DNA of 64,000 nt from Haloarcula japonica DSM 6131 (GCF_000336635.1 NZ_AOLY01000039.1:334130-398129); one strand, 5' to 3'; positions 39,101 through 48,400 are shown, numbered from the stretch's first letter. Notes: generated by a model not told the origin, from the sequence alone. A program made the numbers and translations.

Positions 39101-39638
39101 GTCCGTGAAAGACGGGCACACGTACGCGACGTACGGTCCGGCCGTCGAGTTCACCGTCGACGATAGGATGCCCGGCGAGACCGTGAACACGACCGCCGGG
39201 TCGTCCGTGGAGGCGTCGGCAACAGTCCGGAACCTCGACGAACTGGCCTACGCCGAGGTCATCCGGAACGGCACGACCGTCTCGAACGTCACGCTCGACG
39301 GCACGAACGACACCATGAGCACCAACGTGGACATCGACGGGAACGCCTGGGTCGCCTTCCGCGTCGTCGACGAGGACGGCGACCGAGCGCTGACCAGCCC
39401 GGTCTGGATTTCGGCCGCCCAGCAAGCCGAATCTGGGACTGACGGCAACGGCGAATCCGGCGATGCCACGGCGACTGCCGCGCCAGACACCGAGGACGAG
39501 TCAGCGGCAACGGCGGCAGATGACACTGCAACCGCGGAGTCGGAGACGACCGCCGCGTCCGGACCCGGGTTCACTGCCGTTGTCACGCTGCTTGCACTCA
39601 TCGGTGCAGCGCTGCTCGCAACGCGACGGAGGTCCTGA
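36186..39638 (+). CDS. Large secreted PGF-CTERM protein with GATase-like and PHP metallohydrolase domains
   Basis: A 1,150-residue exported protein. A signal peptide (PVLLSVLLVLSVVSTGFLGS) precedes a GATase-like domain at about 60-330 (GVDVLIDGSHQGS, NGGSLFVVGDW). A beta-rich region follows, then two carboxypeptidase-regulatory-like domains (about 590-765; LPAGEYTLTADASGF, LPPGNYTLVFNHG), and a PHP/CehA-type metallohydrolase domain at about 770-980 (GIDPHAHSSVSFDG, VFISDHNAIGG, QINHPGDR, TGVSDDHCSQC). A Ser/Thr/acid-rich stalk precedes PGFTAVVTLLALIGAALLAT and RRRS, the PGF-CTERM archaeosortase tail. It is probably a lipid-anchored surface phosphoesterase; substrate unknown. Confidence 0.88.
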   Translation: MGRNHIRPVLLSVLLVLSVVSTGFLGSAAAAPNERNELATTNSQTATQTASAGGATCQLDSSCPVPDDSVDLNNSGAGVDVLIDGSHQGSTFTKFANRLSERGYDVDTKRSTTGGLTSWNGSAANGLSDYDVVVIPVPQTAYSEAEQEAIDDYVRNGGSLFVVGDWTSPLQGHAGKLNDITDPYGLHFNGESDTWLRNIQDPTNKTVEDYEWRVVLHNTGQHPIMNNVDTVEYDGVSLNVTDTENGTQAPLLYGDSDTYEYTYSTTEKEYPRGERIVGAAATWDIGDNGRVVAFGSQKSLTTYLTDEWQAEHQQTDTRPFLFRTVKWLASSGHVERPDRPVAVTGERVKGGETPANETIVLKNSEVAAAIGTETNGPFGTLPGGIYDANAYGLTTDQIGVAEFAFNNFGTWPVYESFERQNATGPSGAAVVTATGHVSTNPNVSITTTYTLPANSSHIWINTTMENGGDQRLPVNDSERLQSGAALSSEGQSTWLPGSGAIEETRSPPVSADTLDQPWAALTGDRVSYGVWGGNGSFTSYTGSTTWIDPWLEHRLDSGETRSAEFAFFVGEDGASSGTSEYYNKQQGTETGTVTGSIESTDDESVSQATITASKGDRAFTYTVGSETGTYELELPAGEYTLTADASGFAASNPKSVTVSSGETVTADFDSLEGPAPVNVTATIDDEGEVKPADARITVLDGGTAVQTVYTRTTPAGTASFQLPPGNYTLVFNHGTGYIAEPVEKNISVTPGEAVSVTATFTEELDPSERNWVGIDPHAHSSVSFDGKTPIDNFVAIQKSAGVDAVFISDHNAIGGWGSMESQAQERDIMFVRSEEITTGDLGHFNPYPMHGEEMVDSDGTLVEFIEESRSRHNATVFQINHPGDRFVSLDSAPGQHEEYLPMVDAIEAYNGPYGESDAASVQGLFTLWNNGYEITATGVSDDHCSQCFPAKYGSARTRAYVEGPVTPEKWAQSVKDGHTYATYGPAVEFTVDDRMPGETVNTTAGSSVEASATVRNLDELAYAEVIRNGTTVSNVTLDGTNDTMSTNVDIDGNAWVAFRVVDEDGDRALTSPVWISAAQQAESGTDGNGESGDATATAAPDTEDESAATAADDTATAESETTAASGPGFTAVVTLLALIGAALLATRRRS

Positions 39639-39641
39639 GTC

Positions 39642-40376
39642 ATGTCAGGCACCAGCCAGCGACGGAGTCGGCGTGGGTTCCTCGGAACCCTCGCGCTGGC
39701 TGCGGTGACCAGCGCCGGCTGTAGCAGTCTCAGCGGGACCCAGAACAGCCAGTCAGGCGACACCGGAGCCGGCGGCTCGACGGCAACACCCGAGGCAAGT
39801 GACACCCCCGCAGAGGCAGACGATGGAGCACATCACGACGAGGCGGATGGCCACACGCATGCAGACGACGGTCACGACCACGGCGAGGGACATAGCCACG
39901 ACGGCGAACACGCAGGTAGCGACGACGAAGCCGGCGGTGCTGCCGACACCGAACTCGCCGCATTCGAGTCCCACCTGCGCGAATGGTTCGTCGATATCGA
40001 CTCGCTCACCGTCGAAGACAGCCGCGTCAGGCTGACATATGTCACGAAGAGCACGCGTAGTCACGAACTCGCGGCCGGCATCGAGACGGTCGTCGTCTCG
40101 TTCATCCAGGCGTACACGGACGACTGGGAGGTCGAGGGCCTCGATGCGGAAGTAATCGAGCCGTCCGGCGACGTGATGGGCTACTGGCGAACCGAATCGC
40201 GGTGGGTCGAACCGGTCGTCGAGGGCCACGAGACGCGAACCGCGCTGCTCGAACGGACGCTCGACACGTACCACGGGCGCCGTACTCGTGACCACGACCA
40301 CGGGGGAGCCGAGACCGACCACAGCGGGAACGAAAGCACTCACCACCACAACGGGACCGAGCACACAGACCACTGA
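39642..40376 (+). CDS. Histidine-rich Tat lipoprotein, probable metal-binding
   Basis: A 244-residue protein three nucleotides after the PHP surface protein. The N-terminus has a twin-arginine lipoprotein signal (RSRRGFLGTLALAAVTSAGC). A His/Asp-rich tract (GHTHADDGHDHGEGHSHDGE, about residues 70-90) follows. A compact domain spans about 105-215 (WFVDIDSLTVEDSRVRLTYV, TVVVSFIQAYTDDWEVEGL), and a second His-rich tract lies at the C-terminus (ESTHHHNGTEHTDH). It probably binds Zn, Ni or Cu at the cell surface. Supplying metal to the neighbouring PHP domain is a hypothesis. Confidence 0.8.
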   Translation: MSGTSQRRSRRGFLGTLALAAVTSAGCSSLSGTQNSQSGDTGAGGSTATPEASDTPAEADDGAHHDEADGHTHADDGHDHGEGHSHDGEHAGSDDEAGGAADTELAAFESHLREWFVDIDSLTVEDSRVRLTYVTKSTRSHELAAGIETVVVSFIQAYTDDWEVEGLDAEVIEPSGDVMGYWRTESRWVEPVVEGHETRTALLERTLDTYHGRRTRDHDHGGAETDHSGNESTHHHNGTEHTDH

Positions 40377-40459
40377 CGGCGGCGGTGTCGTCACTGCCGT
40401 CGCCGTCGTTTTGGGAACGGGAAGTGTTGCGATTCGGTAGAAAAGGACCGTGTTGTTGC

Positions 40460-40654
40460 TCAGACCTTCAGCAGCGACAGCAGGCTGACGCCAACGTCGA
40501 AGTACTCGATGAGGCGATAACCGACGAGGATTCCGAGGATTCCCATGACACCGGCGAGGTTCGGCGGGGCCGGAATGGGGACATCGAGCAGTCCGAACAC
40601 GACGCCGGTCGCGATGCCGGTCATCGTCGCGACGATAACAAGTGAGAGATTCAT
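40460..40654 (-). CDS. XapX domain-containing small membrane protein
   Basis: A 64-residue protein with two membrane helices separated by the motif VPIPAPPNLAGVMGILGILVG, characteristic of the XapX family. No enzymatic function is known for the family. It is convergent with the His-rich lipoprotein gene and appears monocistronic. Confidence 0.85.
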   Translation of the reverse strand: MNLSLVIVATMTGIATGVVFGLLDVPIPAPPNLAGVMGILGILVGYRLIEYFDVGVSLLSLLKV

Positions 40655-41116
40655 CGGTCGGTCACCACTGCCCTGCAGCGAAGACCCACACAGTCCCGTG
40701 TCGGAGCGACCCGAGAGCGGCCGATTGGTGTGTTTGAGGTGTGTGCCATTGGTGGCATAGAGAACGGATTCAAGCGGTAAGTATGCTCCTCATCGGGCCA
40801 GCAATGGTTGAGAGTAGCACACGCCAACCCCGGACGAGCCTATAATACCGAGAAGTACACCCATATGAGAGGTTTATCTCTGTTTTATATTGATATTTTC
40901 GTATTCTATATCCAGACTCAGTATGTCTAGGCACATAAAATGCGAGTGTAATCATATATTCACCAAGTGTGTGCATTTCGAATATTATAAAGGTGGATAT
41001 CTGATGGATAGAGAGAGTATAGAAAATCCACGCGCAGATTGAATGCCCTCATTGAATCAATCACGACCAGAATAGCCTCCGGGAGGCTGGCGTTTATAAC
41101 CGAGCCACGGCAAGTG
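40655..41116. other. AT-rich intergenic region
   Basis: About 460 nt with no supported gene. The part 40840-41040 is distinctly AT-rich with several TATA-like stretches (tttatattgatattttcg, cgaatattataaagg). The functional promoter for the next gene is probably cgtttataacc at 41091-41101. Confidence 0.4.
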
Positions 41117-41122
41117 ATGACG

Positions 41123-42163
41123 ATGCAAGCCGTTCAGTTCGACAGCCACGGAGACCGTGACGTGCTCGAGTATGGCGAGTTTCCCGATCCCGAACCGGGC
41201 CGCGACGAAGTAGTCATCGACGTGAAGGCGGCCGCGCTGAACCACCTCGACATCTGGACCCGGCGCGGCCTCCCCGGCGTCGACCTCGATATGCCACACA
41301 TCCCAGGGAGCGACGCCGCCGGCGTCGTCGACGAGGTCGGCGACGGCGTCTCGCGGTTCGAACCGGGCGATCGGGTAGCCGTCCTCGCCGGCAAGAGCGG
41401 CGGGGGCGACGAGTTCACGCGAAAGGGCGACCCGACGCTCGCGCCGGACTACCACATCATCGGCGAGCACGTCCGGGGCGTCCACAGCGAGTACGCCGCC
41501 GTGCCGGCCGAGAACCTCACACCGGTTCCTGAGGGCGTCGACTGGGAGACGGCCGCCGCGTCACCGCTGGTGTTCCAGACCGCCTGGCGGATGCTCCGCG
41601 ACCGCGGCGACCTGAAGGCCGGCGAATCGGTACTGGTGCTCGGTGCGTCCGGCGGCGTCGGCCACGCGGCCGTCCAGATCGCCGATCACGCCGGTGCTGA
41701 GGTGTTCGCCACCGCCAGCAGCCAGGAGAAGCTCGACTACGCCGAAGAACTGGGCGCGGACCACACCATCAACTACGAGGAGGCGGACTTCGCGAACGAG
41801 ATTCGGGACCTGACCGACGGCCGCGGGGTCGACATGGTCGTCGACCACATCGGCGCACAGACCTGGCAGGACTCGCTGAAGAGCCTCGTCAAGGGCGGCC
41901 GCGTCGTCACTTGCGGTGCGACGACCGGTGGCAACCCGGAGACGGACATCAACCGCATCTTCTGGAACCAGTTGCAGGTCATCGGCTCGACGATGGCTAC
42001 CCCGGGGCAGGCCGACGAGGTTCTGGACCTGGTCTGGCAAGGGGAGCTGGAGCCACGAGTCCGCGAGACGCTGCCGATGAGCGAAATCGCGCGGGCACAC
42101 GAAATAATCGAGGATCGCGAGGGCTTCGGGAAGGTCGTGGTCGTTCCCGACAGCGAGCTGTAG
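41123..42163 (+). CDS. Quinone-oxidoreductase/alcohol dehydrogenase-like MDR protein
   Basis: A 346-residue (348 from the alternative ATG at 41117) medium-chain dehydrogenase. It has the GroES-like domain (ALNHLDIWTRRGLPGVDLDM, HIPGSDAAGVVDEVGDGV) and a Rossmann fold with VLVLGASGGVGHAAVQIADH, as in NADPH:quinone oxidoreductases. The zinc-site pattern of classic alcohol dehydrogenases is incomplete. Substrate is not defined. TATA element tttataacc sits about 28 nt before 41123, favouring that start. An oligo-T terminator follows the stop. Confidence 0.85.
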   Translation: MQAVQFDSHGDRDVLEYGEFPDPEPGRDEVVIDVKAAALNHLDIWTRRGLPGVDLDMPHIPGSDAAGVVDEVGDGVSRFEPGDRVAVLAGKSGGGDEFTRKGDPTLAPDYHIIGEHVRGVHSEYAAVPAENLTPVPEGVDWETAAASPLVFQTAWRMLRDRGDLKAGESVLVLGASGGVGHAAVQIADHAGAEVFATASSQEKLDYAEELGADHTINYEEADFANEIRDLTDGRGVDMVVDHIGAQTWQDSLKSLVKGGRVVTCGATTGGNPETDINRIFWNQLQVIGSTMATPGQADEVLDLVWQGELEPRVRETLPMSEIARAHEIIEDREGFGKVVVVPDSEL

Positions 42164-42176
42164 GTCTACCCTCGCG

Positions 42177-42181
42177 TTTTT
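42177..42181 (+). terminator. Oligo-T terminator after the MDR gene
   Basis: T5 tract 14 nt downstream of the stop codon, following a GC-rich stretch. Confidence 0.45.
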
Positions 42182-42492
42182 GTTGTTACTCCGCCCCGAA
42201 CAGAGCCGTTGCGAACCGGTCGAAGAGAGACGAGTGCTACCGCAGCATTGTTCCGAGAAGTATCACGACTGCACCGGTCAGGGTAACGCCGGCGATAATT
42301 AGATCGAACTCGCCGTGAGGAGACGGGCTACGAGGCCGACACACATCGACCGACGTAGAGCGACTGGGATTGCAGTCGAGCGGCGTTACGATCCGATTTT
42401 CAATCCGCTGACAGACGGTCGTCGATAGCCGATACGACGGGGGACCCAAAGGTATTAGTGGGTTCCTGCCAACCTTCAGGCAAGCCAACTTT

Positions 42493-42520
42493 CGCTAAAA
42501 CAATTCAGCTTGTTTTAGCG
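42493..42520. promoter_or_regulatory. Candidate cobalamin-regulon operator, site 1 (perfect palindrome)
   Basis: CGCTAAAACAA (42493-42503), 6-nt spacer, TTGTTTTAGCG (42510-42520): perfect 11-bp arms, ending 13 nt before the ATG at 42534. It shares its ACAA-N6-TTGT core and flanks with sites at 49345-49368 and 59256-59279, and more weakly with 51532-51554, all at cobalamin or cobalt genes. Confidence 0.75.
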
Positions 42521-42533
42521 TTGGGAGCTACCA

Positions 42534-43307
42534 ATGCCACACGACACACTCCTGCTCATCGGTCGGGACACGTCACGCGCTACGCCCTACGAGACACACG
42601 CTCGCCGTCTGCGCGAGCGCGGAGTAGCCACCGACGTGGCGGTCCTGACCTACGACCACGAACCCCGTCGGGAGTTACGCGACGAACTGGTAGCCATCGA
42701 TGCCGACCGCGTGTTCGCGCTGCCGATGACCGTCGCACACGACCACACCACGGTGACCGACGTGCCGGCGGCACTCGACGAAATCGACGCCGAGACGCAC
42801 TACTGTGAACCAGTCGGGCGAAGCCCGCTGCTGACCGAAGCGCTCCGGGACCGCGCCGCCGCTTCGGTCCCGGAGGCCGCCGATTCCTCCGTCGCACTCG
42901 TCGCCTTCGGCTCCAGCGGCAAGCCGTATCAGCGCCAGGTGACGGAATACCACGCCGAGCGCCTGCGCGAGCGCTCGGCCTTCGGCGAGGTCGAACCGTG
43001 CTATCTGCTCCAGAACCCCGCCGTCGAATGTGTCAGGTACAACCTCACCCACGACCACGCCGTCGCCGTACCGCTCTTTCTCGCGCCGTGCGACGCGACC
43101 GAGACACAGATTCCCACCAAACTCGATCTCGACAGGGGCGGGCTCGCCTACACCGACACGCTGGACGACCACCCGCTCGTCACCGAAGCCGTCGCAACCG
43201 CCGTCGAGACGGCACGGACGATGGCCGACACACGCACACCGCAGACCTTCGAGGAGACGCTGGCCGCGACAAACCGACCGATGGCGACCGACGGCGAAGG
43301 CGATTAG
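42534..43307 (+). CDS. Divergent CbiX/SirB-type chelatase paralogue
   Basis: A 257-residue protein with two CbiX-like repeats. It has a class II chelatase layout, but the metal-binding HGS motif is replaced by GRDTSR in the first half and by AFGSSG in the second. The second motif (LPMTVAHDHTTVTDVP) keeps His in the first half only. It therefore may not insert cobalt like the canonical CbiX at 54993; cobalt handling or another tetrapyrrole step are alternatives. Its promoter bears the best copy of the cobalamin-locus palindrome, linking it to the B12 genes. Monocistronic. Confidence 0.7.
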   Translation: MPHDTLLLIGRDTSRATPYETHARRLRERGVATDVAVLTYDHEPRRELRDELVAIDADRVFALPMTVAHDHTTVTDVPAALDEIDAETHYCEPVGRSPLLTEALRDRAAASVPEAADSSVALVAFGSSGKPYQRQVTEYHAERLRERSAFGEVEPCYLLQNPAVECVRYNLTHDHAVAVPLFLAPCDATETQIPTKLDLDRGGLAYTDTLDDHPLVTEAVATAVETARTMADTRTPQTFEETLAATNRPMATDGEGD

Positions 43308-43385
43308 GGCTGTCGCAGCGTCAGTGCCGACCACCTGCCGGACGAGAGGAAGCGATTTGTACCCACGGTACATTCTGGCACGTAG

Positions 43386-43853
43386 ATGGTTCGCCGACGA
43401 GTAGCGCAGACGCGGGACCAGATCAAAGAGAAGCTAGTGGCCGCGCTGATAGAAGACCACTCTCCGCGAGAGGTTGCTATGAGCTTCAGCGTGGGCGTAT
43501 TTCTCACCGCACTACCGACGCTTGGCACTGGGTTTCTCGCCTTCCTCGTCCTCGCGTACCTGTTTAGACAACTCAGCAAGGTCGCGCTGTTTGCCTCGGT
43601 GCTGATACTCAATCCGCCGGTCAAGTGGGGCGTGTACGCGACGAGCTTCTGGCTCGGCAACCGGATTCTGGGGCCGGTACCCGGGCTGTCCTTCGACGGT
43701 GTGTCAATGTCGATGGGCGGTGACGTGCTGGTCCGACTGTGGGCGGGGAACATCATCCTGGCCGTCGTGTTTGCCGCTATCGGGTACGTGCTCGCGTTCC
43801 GGTTGATCAACGAGTACAGGCGACGGCAGGGACAGACGGCCGGAGTTAGCTAA
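43386..43853 (+). CDS. DUF2062 domain membrane protein
   Basis: A 155-residue protein. An N-terminal amphipathic helix and HSPREVAMSFSVGVFLTALPTLG, then FLVLAYLFRQLSKVALFASV and LNPPVKWGVYATSFWLG, are the DUF2062 signature; three to four membrane helices. Function unknown in the family. Lies convergent with the cbiE operon (24 nt between stops) and 78 nt after the CbiX paralogue; a role in cobalamin metabolism is not indicated. Confidence 0.85.
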   Translation: MVRRRVAQTRDQIKEKLVAALIEDHSPREVAMSFSVGVFLTALPTLGTGFLAFLVLAYLFRQLSKVALFASVLILNPPVKWGVYATSFWLGNRILGPVPGLSFDGVSMSMGGDVLVRLWAGNIILAVVFAAIGYVLAFRLINEYRRRQGQTAGVS

Positions 43854-43877
43854 ACAAGACTGGAGCAGGGACTCGCG

Positions 43878-44642
43878 TCACTCTCGTCGCACGACGAACA
43901 CCGACAGGTCCGAGAACCGCGTGTCGTCCTTGCTGTCACCGCCGGCATCTTCTGCGAGGTCACCAAGCGTCGTCGCGGTCCGGGCCTCATCGTCGTGGGT
44001 GAGCCGCTCGTAGGCCAGTGCCGGCAGGTCGGGGTCGCCACCAGCAGCCAACAGCTCGGCCGCGATGTCCTCGGGCATCAGGTCGAACGGGCGCGGGAGG
44101 ACGAGCAGGTGACGGTCGCCGACATCGCTCCGAAGCCGGTCGAGATCGGATGAGAGGTCGCCGCTCTTGTGCAACGTGACAAAGGTCGTGTCCTCCATCG
44201 GTGTCCGGGCGCGACTGGCAGCGATCTGAAGCGAGGAGATGCCCGGTACGATACGAACCGGACGGTCGACGGCACGCTGGACCTTCCCCACGAACTGATA
44301 GCCCGAGTGGTTCGGGTCGCCCATCGCGACCGCAGTCCCGCGCTCGCCCGCAGCCACGCGCTCGGCGAAGGCGTCCAGCGTGTCGAGTTCGTCCCGGTAG
44401 CCACAAGTCAGCAGGTCCGCATCGGTCCGGTCGGCGACGAAATCGACGACCGTCTCGAAACCGACGACCACGTCGGCTTCGCGGATCGCCTGCTCGCCCC
44501 GGGGCGTCAGGAAATCGAGGTTCCCCGGTCCGATCCCGACGGCGTGGACCGGCCGGTCTGCGTCGGGGTCCTCGGGCGTACTCGCCGCAATATCGGCTGG
44601 GTCCGGTCCGGAATCGAGGTCGTAGTCGTCGCCTTCAGCCAT
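43878..44642 (-). CDS. cbiE: Cobalt-precorrin-7 C5-methyltransferase
   Basis: A 254-residue SAM-dependent tetrapyrrole methylase. It has the family opening VHAVGIGPGNLDFLTPRGEQ, ADVVVGFETVVDF, a GDPNHSGYQF substrate loop and IVPGISSLQIAASRA, the last string being characteristic of CbiE. It methylates C5 during corrin ring synthesis; a separate CbiT for C15 and decarboxylation is not in the window. It is the last gene of the cobN-cbiC-cbiE operon, 66 nt after cbiC. Confidence 0.88.
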   Translation of the reverse strand: MAEGDDYDLDSGPDPADIAASTPEDPDADRPVHAVGIGPGNLDFLTPRGEQAIREADVVVGFETVVDFVADRTDADLLTCGYRDELDTLDAFAERVAAGERGTAVAMGDPNHSGYQFVGKVQRAVDRPVRIVPGISSLQIAASRARTPMEDTTFVTLHKSGDLSSDLDRLRSDVGDRHLLVLPRPFDLMPEDIAAELLAAGGDPDLPALAYERLTHDDEARTATTLGDLAEDAGGDSKDDTRFSDLSVFVVRRE

Positions 44643-44708
44643 CCAGCGAAACTCCTCCCTCGCGGCTCGCGGGTCGTTCCTCCCCGCTCGCTCGTTCCGA
44701 GGGTGTGG

Positions 44709-45434
44709 TCATAGATCGACCACACCCTCGCGCACGTCCGACGCAACGTGCACCAGTTCGTTCGTCAGCCCGGCGGCCAGCCCGCTCCCGCCGCGGCGGC
44801 CGACGTTCGTGATGGTCGGAACGCCGTGCTCGGCGGCTACCCCCCGGAGCCGCTTTCGGCTCTCAGCGGCCTTGACGAAGCCGACCGGCGTGGCGACGAC
44901 GACCGCCGGACGTGTCCCGTCCTCGATACAGTCTGCCAGAGCGAGTGCGGCCGTTGGTGCGTTCCCGACGACTGCGATAGCGCCGTCGTAGACGCCCTGC
45001 TTGTCGAGTTCGAGCACCGATGCAGCCGTTCGGGTCATCCCGGTTTCGGCGGCCAGCTCCGCGCCGTTGCCGATGGCCTTCTGGACCGGACAGTCGTGGC
45101 CGCGGCCGGTGATGCCGGCCTTGACCATCGTGATGTCGGTGACGATGGGCTGTTCGTCGAGGACGGCCCGCGCCCCCGCACGAATCGGTTCATCATCGTC
45201 CGCCCCAGTAAACCGCATCAGATATTGGAACTCGGGGTCGCCGGTCGCGTGGACGGACTTCTGGCGAATCCGGTCGGCAAGCGTCTCGTCCGGCACGAGT
45301 TTGCGCACGCGGTCCATCGACGTCTCCGCGATGTCCATCGCGTTCGAGGTGGTCGCGCCGAGGTCGGCGTACTCCTCGAAGTCGTCCTCGCTGTTCGCCT
45401 TGCCGTCTGTCGCATCGTCTGTGTTAGTCGTCAT
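44709..45434 (-). CDS. cbiC: Precorrin-8X/cobalt-precorrin-8 methylmutase
   Basis: A 241-residue enzyme that moves the C11 methyl group to C12, giving cobyrinate. Motifs: ITDITMVKAGITGRGHDC with the putative catalytic His, VQKAIGNGAELAAETGMTRT, IAVVGNAPTAALALAD and VVVATPVGFVKAAESRKRL. All fit CbiC/CobH. The first 40 residues are an acidic extension. The start overlaps the cobN 3' end by 11 nt, indicating co-transcription. Confidence 0.93.
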   Translation of the reverse strand: MTTNTDDATDGKANSEDDFEEYADLGATTSNAMDIAETSMDRVRKLVPDETLADRIRQKSVHATGDPEFQYLMRFTGADDDEPIRAGARAVLDEQPIVTDITMVKAGITGRGHDCPVQKAIGNGAELAAETGMTRTAASVLELDKQGVYDGAIAVVGNAPTAALALADCIEDGTRPAVVVATPVGFVKAAESRKRLRGVAAEHGVPTITNVGRRGGSGLAAGLTNELVHVASDVREGVVDL

Positions 45435-48400
45435 CTGAGGTCACCTCCGTCGAGTCGCTGCCGGGACCAGTACCGGCGCGGGCTTCCAGGTCACCGTCGA
45501 CCTCCAGGTTCAGGTCTCGCAGGCGGTCGCGGGTCTCGTCGTCGGCGTCCCAGAGCCCGCGGTCGATAGCTTCCAGCAGCGTGTCGGTGATCGAATCCAG
45601 CGCCCAGGGGTTCACGTCCCGGAGCCAGTCCTGTCGGTCCTCATCGAAGGCGTAGCGCTCGGCCACGTCGTCCCAGAGGGTGTCGCTGACCACGTCGGTC
45701 GTCGCGTCCCAGCCAAGCACCACGTCGACCGTCGTCGAGAGGTCGCCAGCACCCTTGTAGCCGTGTTCCTCCATCGAGTCGAGCCACGAAGGGTTGAGGA
45801 CGCGGGCACGCATCGCCTTCCGGACCTTCTCCTCGTTGGTGTACACGTCGACGTTGTCCGGGTCCGATGAATCACCTACGTAGGAATTCGGCTCCTCGCC
45901 GGCGATTTCCGTGACCGCGGAGATGAAGCCGCCGTGGAAGGCGTACCAGTCCGAGGAGTCGAACTCGTCCTGCTCGGCGGTGTCCTCGATTTTGACCGTC
46001 GCGTCGACGGAGGAGAGGCGGCGCTCGAAGGCGTCGTGAGCATCGCTGACGCGGCCCCGCGAGCCCATTGCGTAGCCGCCCCACTGGACATACACGTCGG
46101 CGAGGTCCGAACGGTCGTCCCAGTTGCCCTCGTCGACGGCTTTGTTCGTCCCAGCCCCGTACCCGCCGGGGCGAGTGGTAAAGACGCGGTGTTTTGCCGC
46201 ACTCTCGGCGTCACCCTCGTCCATCCCGTCGGCGACGAGGTCCTCGGTCTCCTCCTCGACGTGTTTCTTCACGTAGTTCATCTCGTGGGGTTCGTCGAGG
46301 TCGACAACGGCGTCGACCGCGTCGTGGACGACCCCCGCGGCCGCCGGGAAGGCGTCGCGGAACAGCCCGGAGACTCGGGTCGTCACGTCGATGCGCGGGC
46401 GACCGAGTTCGTCCAGCGGAATCGGTTCCACGTCCTCAACGCGGCCGGCGTCAGACCAGACCGGTTCGACGCCCATCAGCGCGAGCACCTGCGCGATGGT
46501 CTCACCGCGGGTCCGGACTGTCGGCGTGCCCCAGACGACGACGCCGATCTCCTCGGGGTACTCGCCCTCGTCGGTTTCGTGACGCTCCAGCACGCCGTCG
46601 GCGACCTCGCTGCCCACGTCCCAGGCCGTCTTGGCCGGGACCTTCCGCGGGTCCAGCGTGTAGAAGTTCCTGGCTGTGGGGAGCAGGTCGACGCCGCCGC
46701 GGGTCGGCGCGCCGGAGCCGCCCGGCGGGACGTACTCGCCGGCCAGCGCGTCAGCGGTCCGCGGGATTTCGTCGGCCGCGCCGGCTACCCGCGGAGCGGC
46801 CTCCTCGCAGATGTAGGCCAGCGCCTCGCGGAGGTCGTCGTGTGCGCCCGACCGCACGCGCGCATCGCCGAGCGGTTCGATATCCACGACGAGGAGATTC
46901 ATGTTCACCTCCGAACTGCTGTCTTCGAGTTCGCTCTCGGGCACGTCGAAGTCGTGCTCGGCCAGCGTCCGGACGAGGTCTTTGCTGGTCTCGTGGACGT
47001 GGTCGGCGGCCTCGGCGTAGGTCATCCCCAGCGTCTCGTCGTACTCGCCGGGGGCGTTCCGGAGTTTGTCGTAGTCGACGCCGAGCACGCCCGCGACGCT
47101 CTCGCGGAGCGAGGGCGCGCCGGGGTTTTCGAGCCGAGTCAGCGCGACCAGGTAGTCGATAAGCCGGTCGTCGGCCGGCGGTTCGCCCATCGTGTGCAGG
47201 CCCTTGCGGATCTGGGTCGTCTTCACGTCGGTGAGGTACTCGTGGACGCGCTCGACGAGGGCGTCGATGTCGAGGTCGTCGCCGTCCACGTCGCCCTCCG
47301 CGAGCGTCGACCCGGCCTCGTCGGGACCGCGTACGTCGGCTTTCTCGTCGATCTCGCCAGCGATGCCGAGTTCCACGGCGAGGTCGAGTTCATCAACGGT
47401 CTGGCGGATCTGCTCGGCGAGGTGTTCGCCGTCGTCGGTCCGGGCGTCCTCCATGCCGGCCTCGCGGTAGCGGTCGGCCAGTTCCTCCAGGTCGGCGAGG
47501 TCGTCGTAGGTCCCGGCGTTGGCCATCACCGGCGTCAGGTAGTCGACGATGGCGGCGTAGGAGCGGCGTTTCGCCTGGGTCCCTTCGCCGGGGTTGTTGA
47601 CGATGTAGGGGTAGACGTTCGGGATGTCGTCGATGAGCTGGTCCGGCGCGCTCTCGCCGTCCAGCCCGACGGTCTTGCCCGGAAGCCACTCCAGACTGCC
47701 GTGAGTCCCGAGGTGGACGACGGCATCCGTCTCGTAGCTGTTGCGGAGCCAGCGGTAGAACGCGACGTAGTCGTGGGGCGGCTGGAGGTCCGAGTCGTGG
47801 TACACCTTCGATGGGTCCATGCCGAACCCGCGCGGGGGCTGGACCGTCACGAGGACGTTGCCGAACTCCACACCGGGAATCGCAAACGGGCGGTCAGGTG
47901 GGTCGCCCCACTCCTCGACGACGTTCTCGCGGAAGTCCGCGTCGAGCGTCTCGAACCAATCGCCGTATTGATCCGGTGAGACAGTGTCGGCGCTCAGCTC
48001 GCGCACGTCCTCGGGGGCGACCCAGCGGTCGTCCAGTGTTAGCTGAGCAGTGAGGCGTTCGACGAGCGACTGGCCGCTATCGGGCATCGTGTCACCGAGG
48101 TCGTAGCCACGAGCGTCAAGTTCCTCCAAGAGATTCACCGTGCTCTCGGGCGAGTCCAGCCCGAACGCCGTCCCGATGCCGTCGTCGCTGGGCGGATAGT
48201 TGTGCAGGACGACGGCGACCTGCTTCTCGTCGTTCGGTGTGTGGCGCAGTTCGGCCCAGTTGACAGCGAGGCGCGCGACGTGGTCGATGCGGTCGTCTAT
48301 GGGGAAGTGCTGCTTCGGTGCGCTTCCGATGCCGGCGTCGTCGTCGGTACGCTCCTTGCCAGAGATGGGGTGGGTGATGACGTTGCCGTCGAACTCCGGT

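Larger units (their letters stand above)
42164..42533. other. Intergenic region upstream of the divergent cbiX paralogue
   Basis: 370 nt. On the minus strand a short frame at 42237-42344 (GTG start) could encode a 35-residue single-span membrane peptide with FDLIIAGVTLTGAVVILLG, but no start signal backs it. The right end holds the palindrome at 42493-42520. Confidence 0.35.

Noticed and set aside
40770..40976. 68-codon minus-strand frame in the AT-rich region
   Set aside because: Non-halophilic composition (Tyr/Arg-rich, few acids) and no motif.
42237..42344. Possible 35-residue single-span membrane peptide, minus strand, GTG start
   Set aside because: The hydrophobic stretch is convincing, but no promoter or start support exists; noted within the intergenic entry.
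45934..47979. 681-codon open frame antisense to cobN
   Set aside because: It mirrors the codon pattern of cobN, which has clear motifs on the other strand. High G+C commonly produces long antisense frames.
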